64,000 nucleotides of DNA, taken from Aliarcobacter sp017996075 (GTDB lineage Bacteria; Campylobacterota; Campylobacteria; Campylobacterales; Arcobacteraceae). Location of the stretch: the NCBI RefSeq assembly GCF_051062515.1, contig NZ_JAMXEK010000003.1; one strand, 5' to 3'. The position numbers were made by a program, and so were the translations under genes. Positions 1 to 8,398 of this stretch are shown in pieces. Below the pieces are notes generated by a model, which was not told the DNA's origin, searched no databases, and saw only the letters and a program-made list of their open reading frames with translations. Position 1 is the stretch's first letter. Every line of letters begins with the position of its first letter.

Positions 1-77
1 TTACAAAGATTACTTATAAACTTCATACATATTTTAAAGAACTCTAATTTTAAACCTGCTGGTCAAATTGGACGGGA

Positions 78-106
78 ATTATAGTGCCTTTTTTTTGTTT
101 TGTCAA
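78..106 (-). promoter_or_regulatory. Consensus sigma-70 promoter reading out of the left edge
   Basis: On the minus strand a perfect TTGACA (101-106) is followed after exactly 17 bp by a perfect TATAAT (78-83), then a C/G-rich CCCGTCC discriminator. The predicted start is near position 71 and transcription leaves the window to the left. The leader contains GTTCTTTAAAAT (42-31), which resembles the rRNA antitermination boxA. Promoters of this group of bacteria usually lack a good -35 element, so this one is unusually strong. The driven gene is outside the window; an rRNA or other stable-RNA operon is my inference. Confidence 0.7.
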
Positions 107-260
107 GAGGTTTACGCTTAAAGTTGGGTTAAATTTGGGAATTTGTGGTTTTATTTGGGTTTATATTCTATAAGAGTCGTATTTTAGGGATTTGTAAAAA
201 AAGTATATTCTTGGTTTAATTAATATTTGTAAGAAATTTGGACAAAAAGTCCAAATTTAT

Positions 261-725
261 TTAAAGTTTTGAAATATAATCTGCTAAAACTTCAATTTGT
301 TCTGGAGTTTTTGTTTCTACATGAGTTTTCATAAGATTTTTCATAACTCCACCATAACTTCCATCCTTATATCCATTTAAAGCTTTTATAACTCTATCCT
401 TATCCCAACCTGTAATTACTTGAGATTTTCCTAAAGCCTCTTTTTCACCTTTTAATCCATGACATGAAGCACATGTTTTAAATAAAGTTTCTGCATTTAA
501 CTCATTTGAAGCAGTTTCATTTAATTGTTTTGGCTCTTCAGATTTAGCCTCTTCTACTTTTTTCTCTTCAACTTTTACTTCTGTTATAACTTCTTTAGCT
601 TTTTCTTCAACATTTTGAGTAACTTCTTGTTTTGGAGTTACTTGTTCTTTTGCCTCTTTTTTATCTTCTGTACAACCAACAAATAGTAACAGCGAAGTTG
701 CTACAATTGCAATACCTTTTTTCAT
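261..725 (-). CDS. Lipoprotein c-type cytochrome, single haem
   Basis: This 154-residue protein begins with a lipoprotein signal whose lipobox ends at Cys18 (LLFVGC). A Lys/Glu-rich spacer (about 20-70) follows, then a class I cytochrome c domain with one haem site CASCH at 85-89. Methionines in the segment YGGVMKNLMKT are candidates for the sixth haem ligand. I infer a membrane-tethered periplasmic electron carrier of the cytochrome c553 type; the flexible spacer would let the haem domain swing between partners. It stands alone, downstream of clpA on the same strand, with a separate 60-nt upstream gap. Its redox partner cannot be told from the sequence. Confidence 0.85.
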   Translation of the reverse strand: MKKGIAIVATSLLLFVGCTEDKKEAKEQVTPKQEVTQNVEEKAKEVITEVKVEEKKVEEAKSEEPKQLNETASNELNAETLFKTCASCHGLKGEKEALGKSQVITGWDKDRVIKALNGYKDGSYGGVMKNLMKTHVETKTPEQIEVLADYISKL

Positions 726-786
726 TTTATCCCTTTTTTTTAAATATTTTTTCGAATTGTATCAAATTGATTGTAAAATAATTGTG

Positions 787-3003
787 TTATTCATAAATAA
801 AAACAAAATCATCTTTGAAATCAATTTTAACTACTCCACCTTTTTTAAGTTTTCCAAACAAAATCTCATCTGTTAAAGGTTTTTTTATTTTTTCAGAAAT
901 TACCCTATTTAGAGGTCTTGCTCCCATTGTTTTGTCATATCCTAGTTTTGCTAACTCATCTTTTGCTTTTTTACTAATTTCTATTTTTATTTTCTTACTT
1001 TCAAGCTGCTTTTCTAAATCATCTATAAACTTTCCTGCAACTTTTGAAACAATATCTAAACTTAAACTATCAAAACTAACAACACAATCAAGTCTATTTC
1101 TAAATTCTGGCGCAAAAAACTTATTTATTGCCCTATTTTCATTTAATTTATCATTTTTAGCAAATCCCATAACATTTGCTTCAGATACTCCTAAATTTGA
1201 AGTCATAATTAAAACAACATTTTGAAAATCTGCTTTATTTCCACTATTGTCTGTTAATTCCGCATTGTCCATAACTTGAAGTAAAATTGACATCAAATCT
1301 GGATGTGCCTTTTCAATCTCATCTAAAAGCAAAACTGTGTGAGGATGTTTTCTAATAGCTTCAGTCAAAAGTCCACCTTGCTCAAAACCAACATAACCAG
1401 CTGGTGCTCCAATTAGTCTTGAAACTGCATGAGCTTCCATATATTCACTCATATCAAATCTTTCAAAATGAATTCCCATTTGAAGTGCCAACTCCTTAGC
1501 TACTTCTGTTTTTCCTACTCCTGTTGGCCCAGTAAATAAAAAACTTCCTATTGGTTTTTTATCAACTCCCAATCCAGCTTTGTTTATTTTTATTGCTTGA
1601 ACTATTGAATTTATAGCTTTATCCTGCCCAAAAACTCTTTTTTGCATATTTTTTTCTAGATTTTTTAGTAAAGATAAATCTGATTTTGTAGCACTTCGTG
1701 AAGGAATATGTGCCATTTTTGAGACAACATCTTCTACATCTTTTGAAACTATTGTGATATTTGCTTCATTTTTTGTTTTTAAAGTTTTTGATAACTCAAT
1801 TTTTTTTGAAGCACCTACCTCATCTATTACATCAATTGCGCAGTCTGGTAAAAACCTATCTTGAATATATTTTTTACTAAGCTCTACTGCACTTATAATT
1901 GCACTTTTTGAATATTTAACACCATGAAACTCTTCATATTTTGATTTCAACCCTTCTAAAATCAAAATAGAGTCTTCGATAGTTGGTTCATCTATATCAA
2001 CTTTTGCAAATCTTCTACTAAGTGCTTTATCTTTTGCAAAATCATTTCTAAACTCCGAAAAAGTAGTAGCTCCAATACATTTTATACTACCATTTGCCAA
2101 AAGTGGTTTTAATATATTTGAAGCATCCATAGCACTTCCACCAACACTTCCAGCACCTACAATTGTATGAATCTCATCTATAAATAGTATTGCTTTTGGA
2201 ATTTTTGATATCTCTTTTAAAAGTGATTTGAGTTTTTTTTCAAAATCTCCTCTATATTTTGTTCCAGCCAACATAGAGCCCATATCAAGAGAGAATATTT
2301 TTGAATCTTTTAAAAAATCTGGCACTTCTTCATTTGCAATCTTTAAAGCCAAACCTTCAGCAATTGCAGTTTTTCCAACTCCTGGTTCTCCAACTAAAAG
2401 TGGATTATTTTTCTTTCTTCTTCCTAAAATCTCAATCACTCTTTCTAGCTCTTTATCTCTTCCAATAACTGGATCGATTTTTGATTTTTTTGCAATACTT
2501 ACAAGTTCGCTTGAATTTTGCTCTAAGATTTTTTCATTTTTATCATTTTGTTCATCTTTTTGATCAAAATTTTCATCATCTATTTTATGAGAAATCTCTT
2601 CTAAAATATCTACTCTTTGAATTCCCAATCTTTTTAGTAAATATGTAGAATAAGCTTTTTCATCTTTTAAAATTGCTACAAACATATCTTCAACATTTGC
2701 TTTTGTTTTCCCACTACTTTGAGTATGAGCTACCATATACTCAATAGTTGAAGACAAAGCTACTGTTTCTATAGGGTCATCTTTTATATCATCTGGCAAT
2801 TTTGGGGTATTTGCTTCTATATATGTTTTTAAATCATCAAATAAAATCTTTGTATCAACACCTAAATCAAAAAACATATTTTCTATTGTTGAATTATTTA
2901 TTAGCATTAAAAAAATATGCTCTAATGTTAAATATTCATGCTTATTTGCTCTTGCATAATTTATTGCTTGTGCAAAAATATGCCTTAACTCTTTACTTAT
3001 CAT
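787..3003 (-). CDS. clpA: ATP-dependent Clp protease ATP-binding subunit ClpA
   Basis: ClpA is the AAA+ unfoldase that feeds substrates into the ClpP protease in the cytoplasm. The 738-residue protein has the Clp N-domain (about 1-145), a first AAA+ module with Walker A GEPGVGKT at 205-212 and Walker B-type LFIDEIHT, and a second module with Walker A GPTGVGKT and LLLDEIEKAH. A Clp C-terminal D2-small domain follows (GARPLNRVI). It lacks the long middle coiled coil of ClpB, and its length fits ClpA. It lies two bases after clpS, so the two are translated together, and ClpS is the adaptor that docks on the ClpA N-domain. clpP is not in the window. Confidence 0.96.
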   Translation of the reverse strand: MISKELRHIFAQAINYARANKHEYLTLEHIFLMLINNSTIENMFFDLGVDTKILFDDLKTYIEANTPKLPDDIKDDPIETVALSSTIEYMVAHTQSSGKTKANVEDMFVAILKDEKAYSTYLLKRLGIQRVDILEEISHKIDDENFDQKDEQNDKNEKILEQNSSELVSIAKKSKIDPVIGRDKELERVIEILGRRKKNNPLLVGEPGVGKTAIAEGLALKIANEEVPDFLKDSKIFSLDMGSMLAGTKYRGDFEKKLKSLLKEISKIPKAILFIDEIHTIVGAGSVGGSAMDASNILKPLLANGSIKCIGATTFSEFRNDFAKDKALSRRFAKVDIDEPTIEDSILILEGLKSKYEEFHGVKYSKSAIISAVELSKKYIQDRFLPDCAIDVIDEVGASKKIELSKTLKTKNEANITIVSKDVEDVVSKMAHIPSRSATKSDLSLLKNLEKNMQKRVFGQDKAINSIVQAIKINKAGLGVDKKPIGSFLFTGPTGVGKTEVAKELALQMGIHFERFDMSEYMEAHAVSRLIGAPAGYVGFEQGGLLTEAIRKHPHTVLLLDEIEKAHPDLMSILLQVMDNAELTDNSGNKADFQNVVLIMTSNLGVSEANVMGFAKNDKLNENRAINKFFAPEFRNRLDCVVSFDSLSLDIVSKVAGKFIDDLEKQLESKKIKIEISKKAKDELAKLGYDKTMGARPLNRVISEKIKKPLTDEILFGKLKKGGVVKIDFKDDFVFIYE

Positions 3004-3005
3004 TT

Positions 3006-3305
3006 TTACTCTTCTTCCATTATGGCTTTTAAGGGAAACCCTTTTTCTCTAGCAAGGCTTTTTACTTGTGCAACTTTTGTAGAAGCAATCTCAAAGCTAT
3101 AAACTCCACAAAGACCTTTTTGGTTGTTGTGAACCTCTAGCATTATTGCTTCTGCTTCAGTTTGATTTTTTCTAAATACTTTTACTAAAACATCTATTAC
3201 AAAATCCATAGTAGAATAGTCATCATTTAATAAAAAAACATTGTACTTCTTTGGCTCTTCTACTTCTAAATCTTCATTTAACTCAATTTCTATCTCATTA
3301 CTCAC
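3006..3305 (-). CDS. clpS: ClpA adaptor protein ClpS
   Basis: ClpS binds the ClpA N-domain and delivers N-degron substrates. The 99-residue protein has an acidic, disordered N-terminus (1-18). The conserved core follows, with YNVFLLNDDYSTMDFVIDVL, which holds the substrate-pocket Asn/Asp residues, then EAEAIMLEVHNNQKG and the C-terminal VYSFEIASTKV. Length and motifs match the family. It is the first gene of the clpS-clpA pair; its promoter must lie in the 85-nt gap shared with the divergent bioD. Confidence 0.96.
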   Translation of the reverse strand: MSNEIEIELNEDLEVEEPKKYNVFLLNDDYSTMDFVIDVLVKVFRKNQTEAEAIMLEVHNNQKGLCGVYSFEIASTKVAQVKSLAREKGFPLKAIMEEE

Positions 3306-3390
3306 TTAAAACCCTTAATTGTAAACCATATTTTAATATGTTAATATCGCTTTTTAAAAAGCTTAAAATTATAACAAAAAAGAGATTATT

Positions 3391-4035
3391 ATGAAGATTA
3401 ACCCTCAAGATTATATAGGAAAAGCAATATTTATAACAGCAACAAATACAAATGTAGGTAAAACATTTGCGAGTGAAGTTTTTTTAAAATATTTTGCAAA
3501 AAATGGTTTAAAAGTTGGATATTTTAAACCAATTGAAACAGGAGTTATAGATAACTCGCCACTTGATGGTCTAGAAATATTTGAACTTGTAAAAAAACTA
3601 AATCCTAATTTTTTAAAACTTACCATAAATGATATTGTGCCTTATCAATTTACTCTTCCTGCTTCACCTTATGTTGCAAAAGGAAACACTTTTTTAGATA
3701 TTGATTTTTTAATAGAAAAAAAAGAGTATTTACAAACTTTTTGCGATGTTTTAATTATTGAAGGAGCTGGTGGATTGTTTGTACCAATTAAAAAAGATTT
3801 TTTTATGATTGATTTTATAAAAGAGCTAAGAGTTAAAACTTTTTTAATAACTTCTTCAAAGCTAGGATGCATAAATGATACACTTCTTTCAATTGAAGCT
3901 TTAAAAAATAAGCAAATAGATTTTGATTTTTTTATAAATTTATATGAAGATAAAGATAGTTTTGAAGAGGTTTCAAAGCCATTTTTAAAAGATTATTTTA
4001 AAGAGTTGAAGTTTTTGCAAGATTATAAAATATAG
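3391..4035 (+). CDS. bioD: Dethiobiotin synthetase
   Basis: BioD makes dethiobiotin from 7,8-diaminopelargonate, CO2 and ATP, the penultimate step of biotin synthesis. The 214-residue protein opens with the P-loop of the family, TATNTNVGKTF (about 17-26). It continues with YFKPIETGV (substrate Lys and Thr), EGAGGLFVPI and a TSSKLGCINDTLLS segment typical of BioD. It stands alone between the divergent clpS and the convergent mcrC; no other bio gene is present in the window. Only three bases separate its stop from that of the McrC-like gene. Confidence 0.93.
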   Translation: MKINPQDYIGKAIFITATNTNVGKTFASEVFLKYFAKNGLKVGYFKPIETGVIDNSPLDGLEIFELVKKLNPNFLKLTINDIVPYQFTLPASPYVAKGNTFLDIDFLIEKKEYLQTFCDVLIIEGAGGLFVPIKKDFFMIDFIKELRVKTFLITSSKLGCINDTLLSIEALKNKQIDFDFFINLYEDKDSFEEVSKPFLKDYFKELKFLQDYKI

Positions 4036-4038
4036 AGT

Positions 4039-5271
4039 TTAAAGCTCTATATTTTTACCTTTAAACTCTTTTTTATATACATCAAAAAAAAGAATATCTA
4101 GTTTTAGCTCTTTATTTTTAAAATAGTTGTATGAATTTTTTATAATTAATTCATCAAAAGGATAAATTAAATAGATTTTTTCACAATTATCATATTTTGT
4201 ACCATAAGCATAAAGTTGATACATATCATCTTGTAAAACTCCATTGTAGGCTTTATCTTCACTTAAAATCTTCCATTTTGTATCTGCTATTATTTTTCCA
4301 CCATTTATTACAATATCTGGTTTGAGCCTAAATCTTCCAATACCATTTTCATACGCTAAGTGATGAGTTCTATCTTGCGATTTAATATCTTGAAAATTTG
4401 AACTCTTTTTTAAATAACTATAAACAAAACTTTCAAAAAGTAAATTCATATCAAATAAAAGTGCAAAGGCAATATCATTTCCTTTATATGGAGAAAAAGA
4501 GTTTTCAAATAAAAAAGTTTTACACCACAATAAAACTTGTTCATAATCTCTCATTTGTCGGTTTAGTTTGATTTTTGAAAAATCTGTTTTTATATTGTGT
4601 GAAATTTCTATTTCATCAAAAACAAACAAAAATTCTCTAATTCTTTGTTGATTTTTGTTTAATTTTGATTTATTATATAAAAATTGAAGAGTAGTTTTTA
4701 TAATCCTATTTTCAACTCTATTGCTAATAAACTCTTCGTATTGAACAAAAAATCGCTCTTTGTGAATTGTGTTATATTTTATTTGTTCAGAAATTTTTAG
4801 TTTACCTTTTAAAAATTTTAGATTCTCTTCTTTGCTTATATAATCACTTTTTATTCCATTTCTAACTAAGACTGTCAACTCTTCTAAAAACATTGAGATA
4901 AATATTTCAAATAAAGGTATTTTTGAAGATTTTAAATTTGCAACACTAAGATTTTTAAATGGAGAGTTTTTTAAAGTTTTTAACATTTTTATTAAAATAT
5001 CTTTTGATTTTTCTGTCGTTGCATTTTTAATTTTTGGCAAAATCTCTATTGTAGTTCCATCTTTTGTTTGTATTACTCCTACATAATTTTGAGCTTGTAA
5101 AACTTTTCCAAAACCTTTTTTTGTAGTTATTTTTAGATATTGTGCTGTTTTTTCATTTTCTAATACAAATTTTTCTAAAGAGTCAAAAGTCTCTTTTTTT
5201 ATAAAATTATCTTTTGTATTATCTTTATATTGTAGATACTCAAATTCCTTTAAAATAAACTCTTTTTTCAT
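4039..5271 (-). CDS. mcrC: McrC-type restriction endonuclease subunit
   Basis: This is the nuclease subunit of a McrBC-type, modification-dependent restriction system. The 410-residue protein has an N-terminal part with YVGVIQTKDGTTIEILPKI (63-81), typical of the McrC N-domain. Its C-terminal PD-(D/E)xK nuclease is seen as LKPD at 316-319 and ADTKWK at 329-334 (Asp319, Asp330, Lys332 as the likely metal and catalytic residues). In the family, McrC docks on a McrB hexamer, is stimulated by GTP hydrolysis and cuts DNA. It follows the McrB-like gene by two bases on the minus strand, so the two form one operon. It looks intact. Which DNA modification it targets cannot be read from this subunit. 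Confidence 0.88.
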   Translation of the reverse strand: MKKEFILKEFEYLQYKDNTKDNFIKKETFDSLEKFVLENEKTAQYLKITTKKGFGKVLQAQNYVGVIQTKDGTTIEILPKIKNATTEKSKDILIKMLKTLKNSPFKNLSVANLKSSKIPLFEIFISMFLEELTVLVRNGIKSDYISKEENLKFLKGKLKISEQIKYNTIHKERFFVQYEEFISNRVENRIIKTTLQFLYNKSKLNKNQQRIREFLFVFDEIEISHNIKTDFSKIKLNRQMRDYEQVLLWCKTFLFENSFSPYKGNDIAFALLFDMNLLFESFVYSYLKKSSNFQDIKSQDRTHHLAYENGIGRFRLKPDIVINGGKIIADTKWKILSEDKAYNGVLQDDMYQLYAYGTKYDNCEKIYLIYPFDELIIKNSYNYFKNKELKLDILFFDVYKKEFKGKNIEL

Positions 5272-5273
5272 TT

Positions 5274-7034
5274 TTAGTCTTTAAATTTAGAAAAATCAAA
5301 CTCTTTTTTTATGTTATAAATAAATTTCTCTTCTTCTAGATATTCACTATCTTTTATTAATTCTTCATCAAAAATATCTGATTTTAGTTCTATCTTTTCA
5401 ACAAAACCATCTCCTAAAACTAATCTTACTTTCTCCCAATCATCATAAAAATACTCTTGTAAAAGTGGGATTATCTTATTTCTAAAGATATTTTCAAGCT
5501 CTGCTTTTTTATCTTCTTTTGTTTCTAAATTTTCCAAACTCATAAAATAAGCATGTCCAATAGTATGATCTCTATCATACAGATACTCTACTCTTTTATT
5601 TATAACTTCAAGAAGATTATCTATTTTTATTCCATCAACTTCAAACTTTTTAAGTAAACTAGAATTTGGCATCATCTCCTCAAAATGAAATCTTCTTCTA
5701 AGTGCCGTATCCATTAAAGCAATACTTCTATCAGCTGTATTCATAGTACCAATTATGTATAAATTTGAAGGGACTCCAAAAAGTTCTTGGCTATACGGAA
5801 GTTTTAATCTTATCTCTTCATCTGCACCTATTCTTTTTGATGGCTCAATTAAAGTTATAAGCTCTCCAAATATTTTAGAGATATTTCCTCTATTTATTTC
5901 ATCTATTATTAAAATGTAGTTTTTTATATTTTTGTTGTCTTTTTTTGATAAGTTATCATCTAAAACTTCTTTCCAATCAGATAATCCATTTGACATTTTT
6001 CCTAAAACAACTGAAGATGATGCACTTAAACTTTGAAAAATATAATCCTCTTTTAAAATAAAAAATTCTTCACTCTCTTTGCTTGTATCAAAAATAGCTT
6101 TTTCTAAAAATATATCTCTAAGTTTGCTATAGTTGTATTTATGAAATGACGGAACGGCTTCTTTTCTTATCTTTGAACCTTTTAAAAGTTTATATGTATT
6201 GTCATCTTCTTGTAGCAAATCTGCTTGAATATTTAAAGATTTGGCATCTAGTTTAAATCTTTTTTTCAATATATTACTTTTATTACTAGTGATAAAGTTT
6301 GTTAGAGCTTCTTTTGATAATTTTTTAAAAATTCCATCGACAACATCATAAATCATATCTTCGCCATTTTCATTTCCATCTTTCCCAGCTGGAATTGCTT
6401 TTATCCCTTCAACAAACTCTTCATAAGAAAAACTTTGATGAAATGTTATAAACTCTATTTGTCCAGCTTTTTTATACTCTTCAAACTTCTCTTTTAAAGC
6501 CACTCTGTTATATTTGTTTTGTTGGTAAAAATCACTATCTATAATCTCAATAGCTCTGTTTATAGTATTAAAAGTTTTCCCAGTTCCTGGACTTCCAAAA
6601 AGTATTTGGTTTAGAGCTATTTTTTGTTTAGATTTTACTACATTATTTTCAATATCTTTTTTTATAAATTTTTGATTATTAATCTTATCTTTTCCTGTAA
6701 CACTTGCATAATATTCTTCATGTAATTTCAATGATTTTTCTGCTAAATAATATTTTTCATCTCCTAAATCTTTTTTTATATTTTCTAAAAAATATTTTTT
6801 TGCAAAACTATTCATTGTTTGCTTAAATTCTTCTCCTTTTACTAGATGGCATAAATTATTAATATACATAGCTAAACTGTTTTCATTCCAATTGCTCATG
6901 TTTATTTCTTTTTTTATTTCATCAACAATATGGCTTTGCGGTTTAGTTAAAAAATCTCTACTATTCCTATAATAGTTTATAAATTTACTATATAAATCTA
7001 TAATTTGTTCATCTTTAATATTATTTCTAGACAT
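5274..7034 (-). CDS. mcrB: McrB-type AAA+ GTPase, restriction targeting subunit
   Basis: This 586-residue protein is the motor and recognition subunit partnering the McrC nuclease. The AAA+ domain has Walker A GSPGTGKT at 147-154, Walker B LIIDEINRG at 375-383, the McrB signature MNTADRS at 431-437 and an arginine-finger region RRRF at 446-449. Residues 1-140 should carry the DNA-recognition function; they are helical-looking, Lys/Asn-rich, and I recognise no known modified-base reader. The Walker A to Walker B distance (about 225 residues) is long and implies an insertion near 235-370. The gene begins a minus-strand operon with mcrC. No methyltransferase or other defence gene is adjacent. 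Confidence 0.85.
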   Translation of the reverse strand: MSRNNIKDEQIIDLYSKFINYYRNSRDFLTKPQSHIVDEIKKEINMSNWNENSLAMYINNLCHLVKGEEFKQTMNSFAKKYFLENIKKDLGDEKYYLAEKSLKLHEEYYASVTGKDKINNQKFIKKDIENNVVKSKQKIALNQILFGSPGTGKTFNTINRAIEIIDSDFYQQNKYNRVALKEKFEEYKKAGQIEFITFHQSFSYEEFVEGIKAIPAGKDGNENGEDMIYDVVDGIFKKLSKEALTNFITSNKSNILKKRFKLDAKSLNIQADLLQEDDNTYKLLKGSKIRKEAVPSFHKYNYSKLRDIFLEKAIFDTSKESEEFFILKEDYIFQSLSASSSVVLGKMSNGLSDWKEVLDDNLSKKDNKNIKNYILIIDEINRGNISKIFGELITLIEPSKRIGADEEIRLKLPYSQELFGVPSNLYIIGTMNTADRSIALMDTALRRRFHFEEMMPNSSLLKKFEVDGIKIDNLLEVINKRVEYLYDRDHTIGHAYFMSLENLETKEDKKAELENIFRNKIIPLLQEYFYDDWEKVRLVLGDGFVEKIELKSDIFDEELIKDSEYLEEEKFIYNIKKEFDFSKFKD

Positions 7035-7246
7035 TTAGTTCTCTCCAAACAATTTTCCAAACATTCTACCAAAGAGTTTATTATTTTCATAAAATCTCAA
7101 TTATTATAATAAGCTTAAAAATATTTTCTATATTAAAAGATATAAATTGATTTCATTTTAAATTGTGTATAACTTCAATATTAGTTTTTTATGGAATAAT
7201 ACAATTTCTTAAAAAATAAAAAGAAATTTAATGAAAGGTTGAAAAT

Positions 7247-8380
7247 ATGATGACTTCTGCGATAGATTTATCAAAACTCACAGCAAAAGATGATTTAACT
7301 CCAGTTCTTGGTGGTTATTGGCCAGGGATTCAAATTTATTATCCCCCTATAAAGTTTAACCCGCTAGATGGTTCTTATGAGAGTATAGAACAAGCGAAAT
7401 TAAGACTTCAAAAACACGCTTACAATACAAGAGCACATACAGTTTTATTTGACTTAGAAGATGGATGTAGACAAAAAGCTATGAGTAGAGAGCTTTTAAT
7501 TCAAGAGTTACCAAAATTTCCTGCTAGAGATTTTCAAATAGCAGTAAGAATAAATCCATTTAGAACAGAAGAGTATGAAGAGGATTTAAAAATGCTTAAA
7601 CAAATTCATCAATATATTGATGTAATAGTTTTAGCAAAAGCTGGAGAAGTTTATGGAAGTGCTGAAATTAGAGATTTATCTTCTTGGTTAATCTCTATTG
7701 GAAGTAATCTTACAATTCAACCAATCGTTGAACATCCAAAATCACTTCAAATAGCTGATAGATTAATGGAGTATTCAACTGTAAAACATATAGTATTTGG
7801 AATTCATGACTTTTCAAAAGCTATGGCATATAAAATCACTCCTAAAGGTTGGATTGATGAACTTGAAACTTACTTTGATATGCTAACTTTAGAAGCTAGA
7901 ATTAAAGGAAAAGGTGTAATTGGTGGAGTTGAAGTTATGCTAACTCCTCACTCACTACCAAGTAATTGTGTTGAGAAAAAAGATATTAGAAGATGGTTAG
8001 ATTTACATGGAGATGAAGCTAGTAAATATGTTTACTCTCATGCTTTAAGAGAGAGTTCTATGGGATTAACTGGTAAACAAGTTATTACTCCAAACCATAT
8101 AAATATCTGTAAAGTTGCATTTACTCCATCTCCAAATGAGATTGCAAAAGATGTTGAAATTTTAAAAGCTGCACTTGAAGCTGATGCTCTTTTAAGTGGT
8201 GCGATTAGATACGAAGGTGAAATGCTTGATCCTCCAATGTTTGGTAAATCTTTACAAAATATTTTAAGAGCTTATGCTTTAAAAAGTTTAACAAAAGAAG
8301 ATGAGTTATTTGCACTTTCAGTATTAAATAAAATGCCTCTGCATACATTTAAAGAAAACTGGCCATATGGTCAATTGTAA
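7247..8380 (+). CDS. HpcH/HpaI aldolase / CitE-like CoA-ester lyase (first of three)
   Basis: This 377-residue protein belongs to the citrate-lyase beta / malyl-CoA lyase superfamily, which cleaves or forms 3-hydroxyacyl-CoA esters such as malyl-, methylmalyl- or citramalyl-CoA. The signatures are LFDLEDGCRQKA, AVRINPF, PIVEHP with the likely Mg-binding Glu162, and GIHDFSKAM with Asp188, so the active site looks complete. It is longer than the roughly 300-residue CitE type because of its N- and C-terminal extensions. A GAAAGG ribosome site precedes ATG 7247; ATG 7250 is an alternative. It starts a plus-strand operon with the ligase-lyase fusion (18-nt gap) and the hydratase. The exact substrate is unknown. 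Confidence 0.8.
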   Translation: MMTSAIDLSKLTAKDDLTPVLGGYWPGIQIYYPPIKFNPLDGSYESIEQAKLRLQKHAYNTRAHTVLFDLEDGCRQKAMSRELLIQELPKFPARDFQIAVRINPFRTEEYEEDLKMLKQIHQYIDVIVLAKAGEVYGSAEIRDLSSWLISIGSNLTIQPIVEHPKSLQIADRLMEYSTVKHIVFGIHDFSKAMAYKITPKGWIDELETYFDMLTLEARIKGKGVIGGVEVMLTPHSLPSNCVEKKDIRRWLDLHGDEASKYVYSHALRESSMGLTGKQVITPNHINICKVAFTPSPNEIAKDVEILKAALEADALLSGAIRYEGEMLDPPMFGKSLQNILRAYALKSLTKEDELFALSVLNKMPLHTFKENWPYGQL

Positions 8381-8398
8381 TAATTATAGGAGATTAAA

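Noticed and set aside
726..786. Crp/Fnr-type site before the lipoprotein cytochrome gene
   Set aside because: TTGAT is present, but the second half-site at 5-4-5 spacing does not match.
815..1225. Open frame antisense to clpA
   Set aside because: It mirrors the coding strand of a clear ClpA and has no family motif or ribosome site.
4039..7034. Mobile island or prophage around the McrBC genes
   Set aside because: No integrase, transposase, tRNA, direct repeats or change of base composition was seen at the borders.
7141..7246. Possible sigma-54 promoter before the first lyase gene (TGGAAT...)
   Set aside because: It lacks the GG-N10-GC core; only plain A/T-rich sequence is present.
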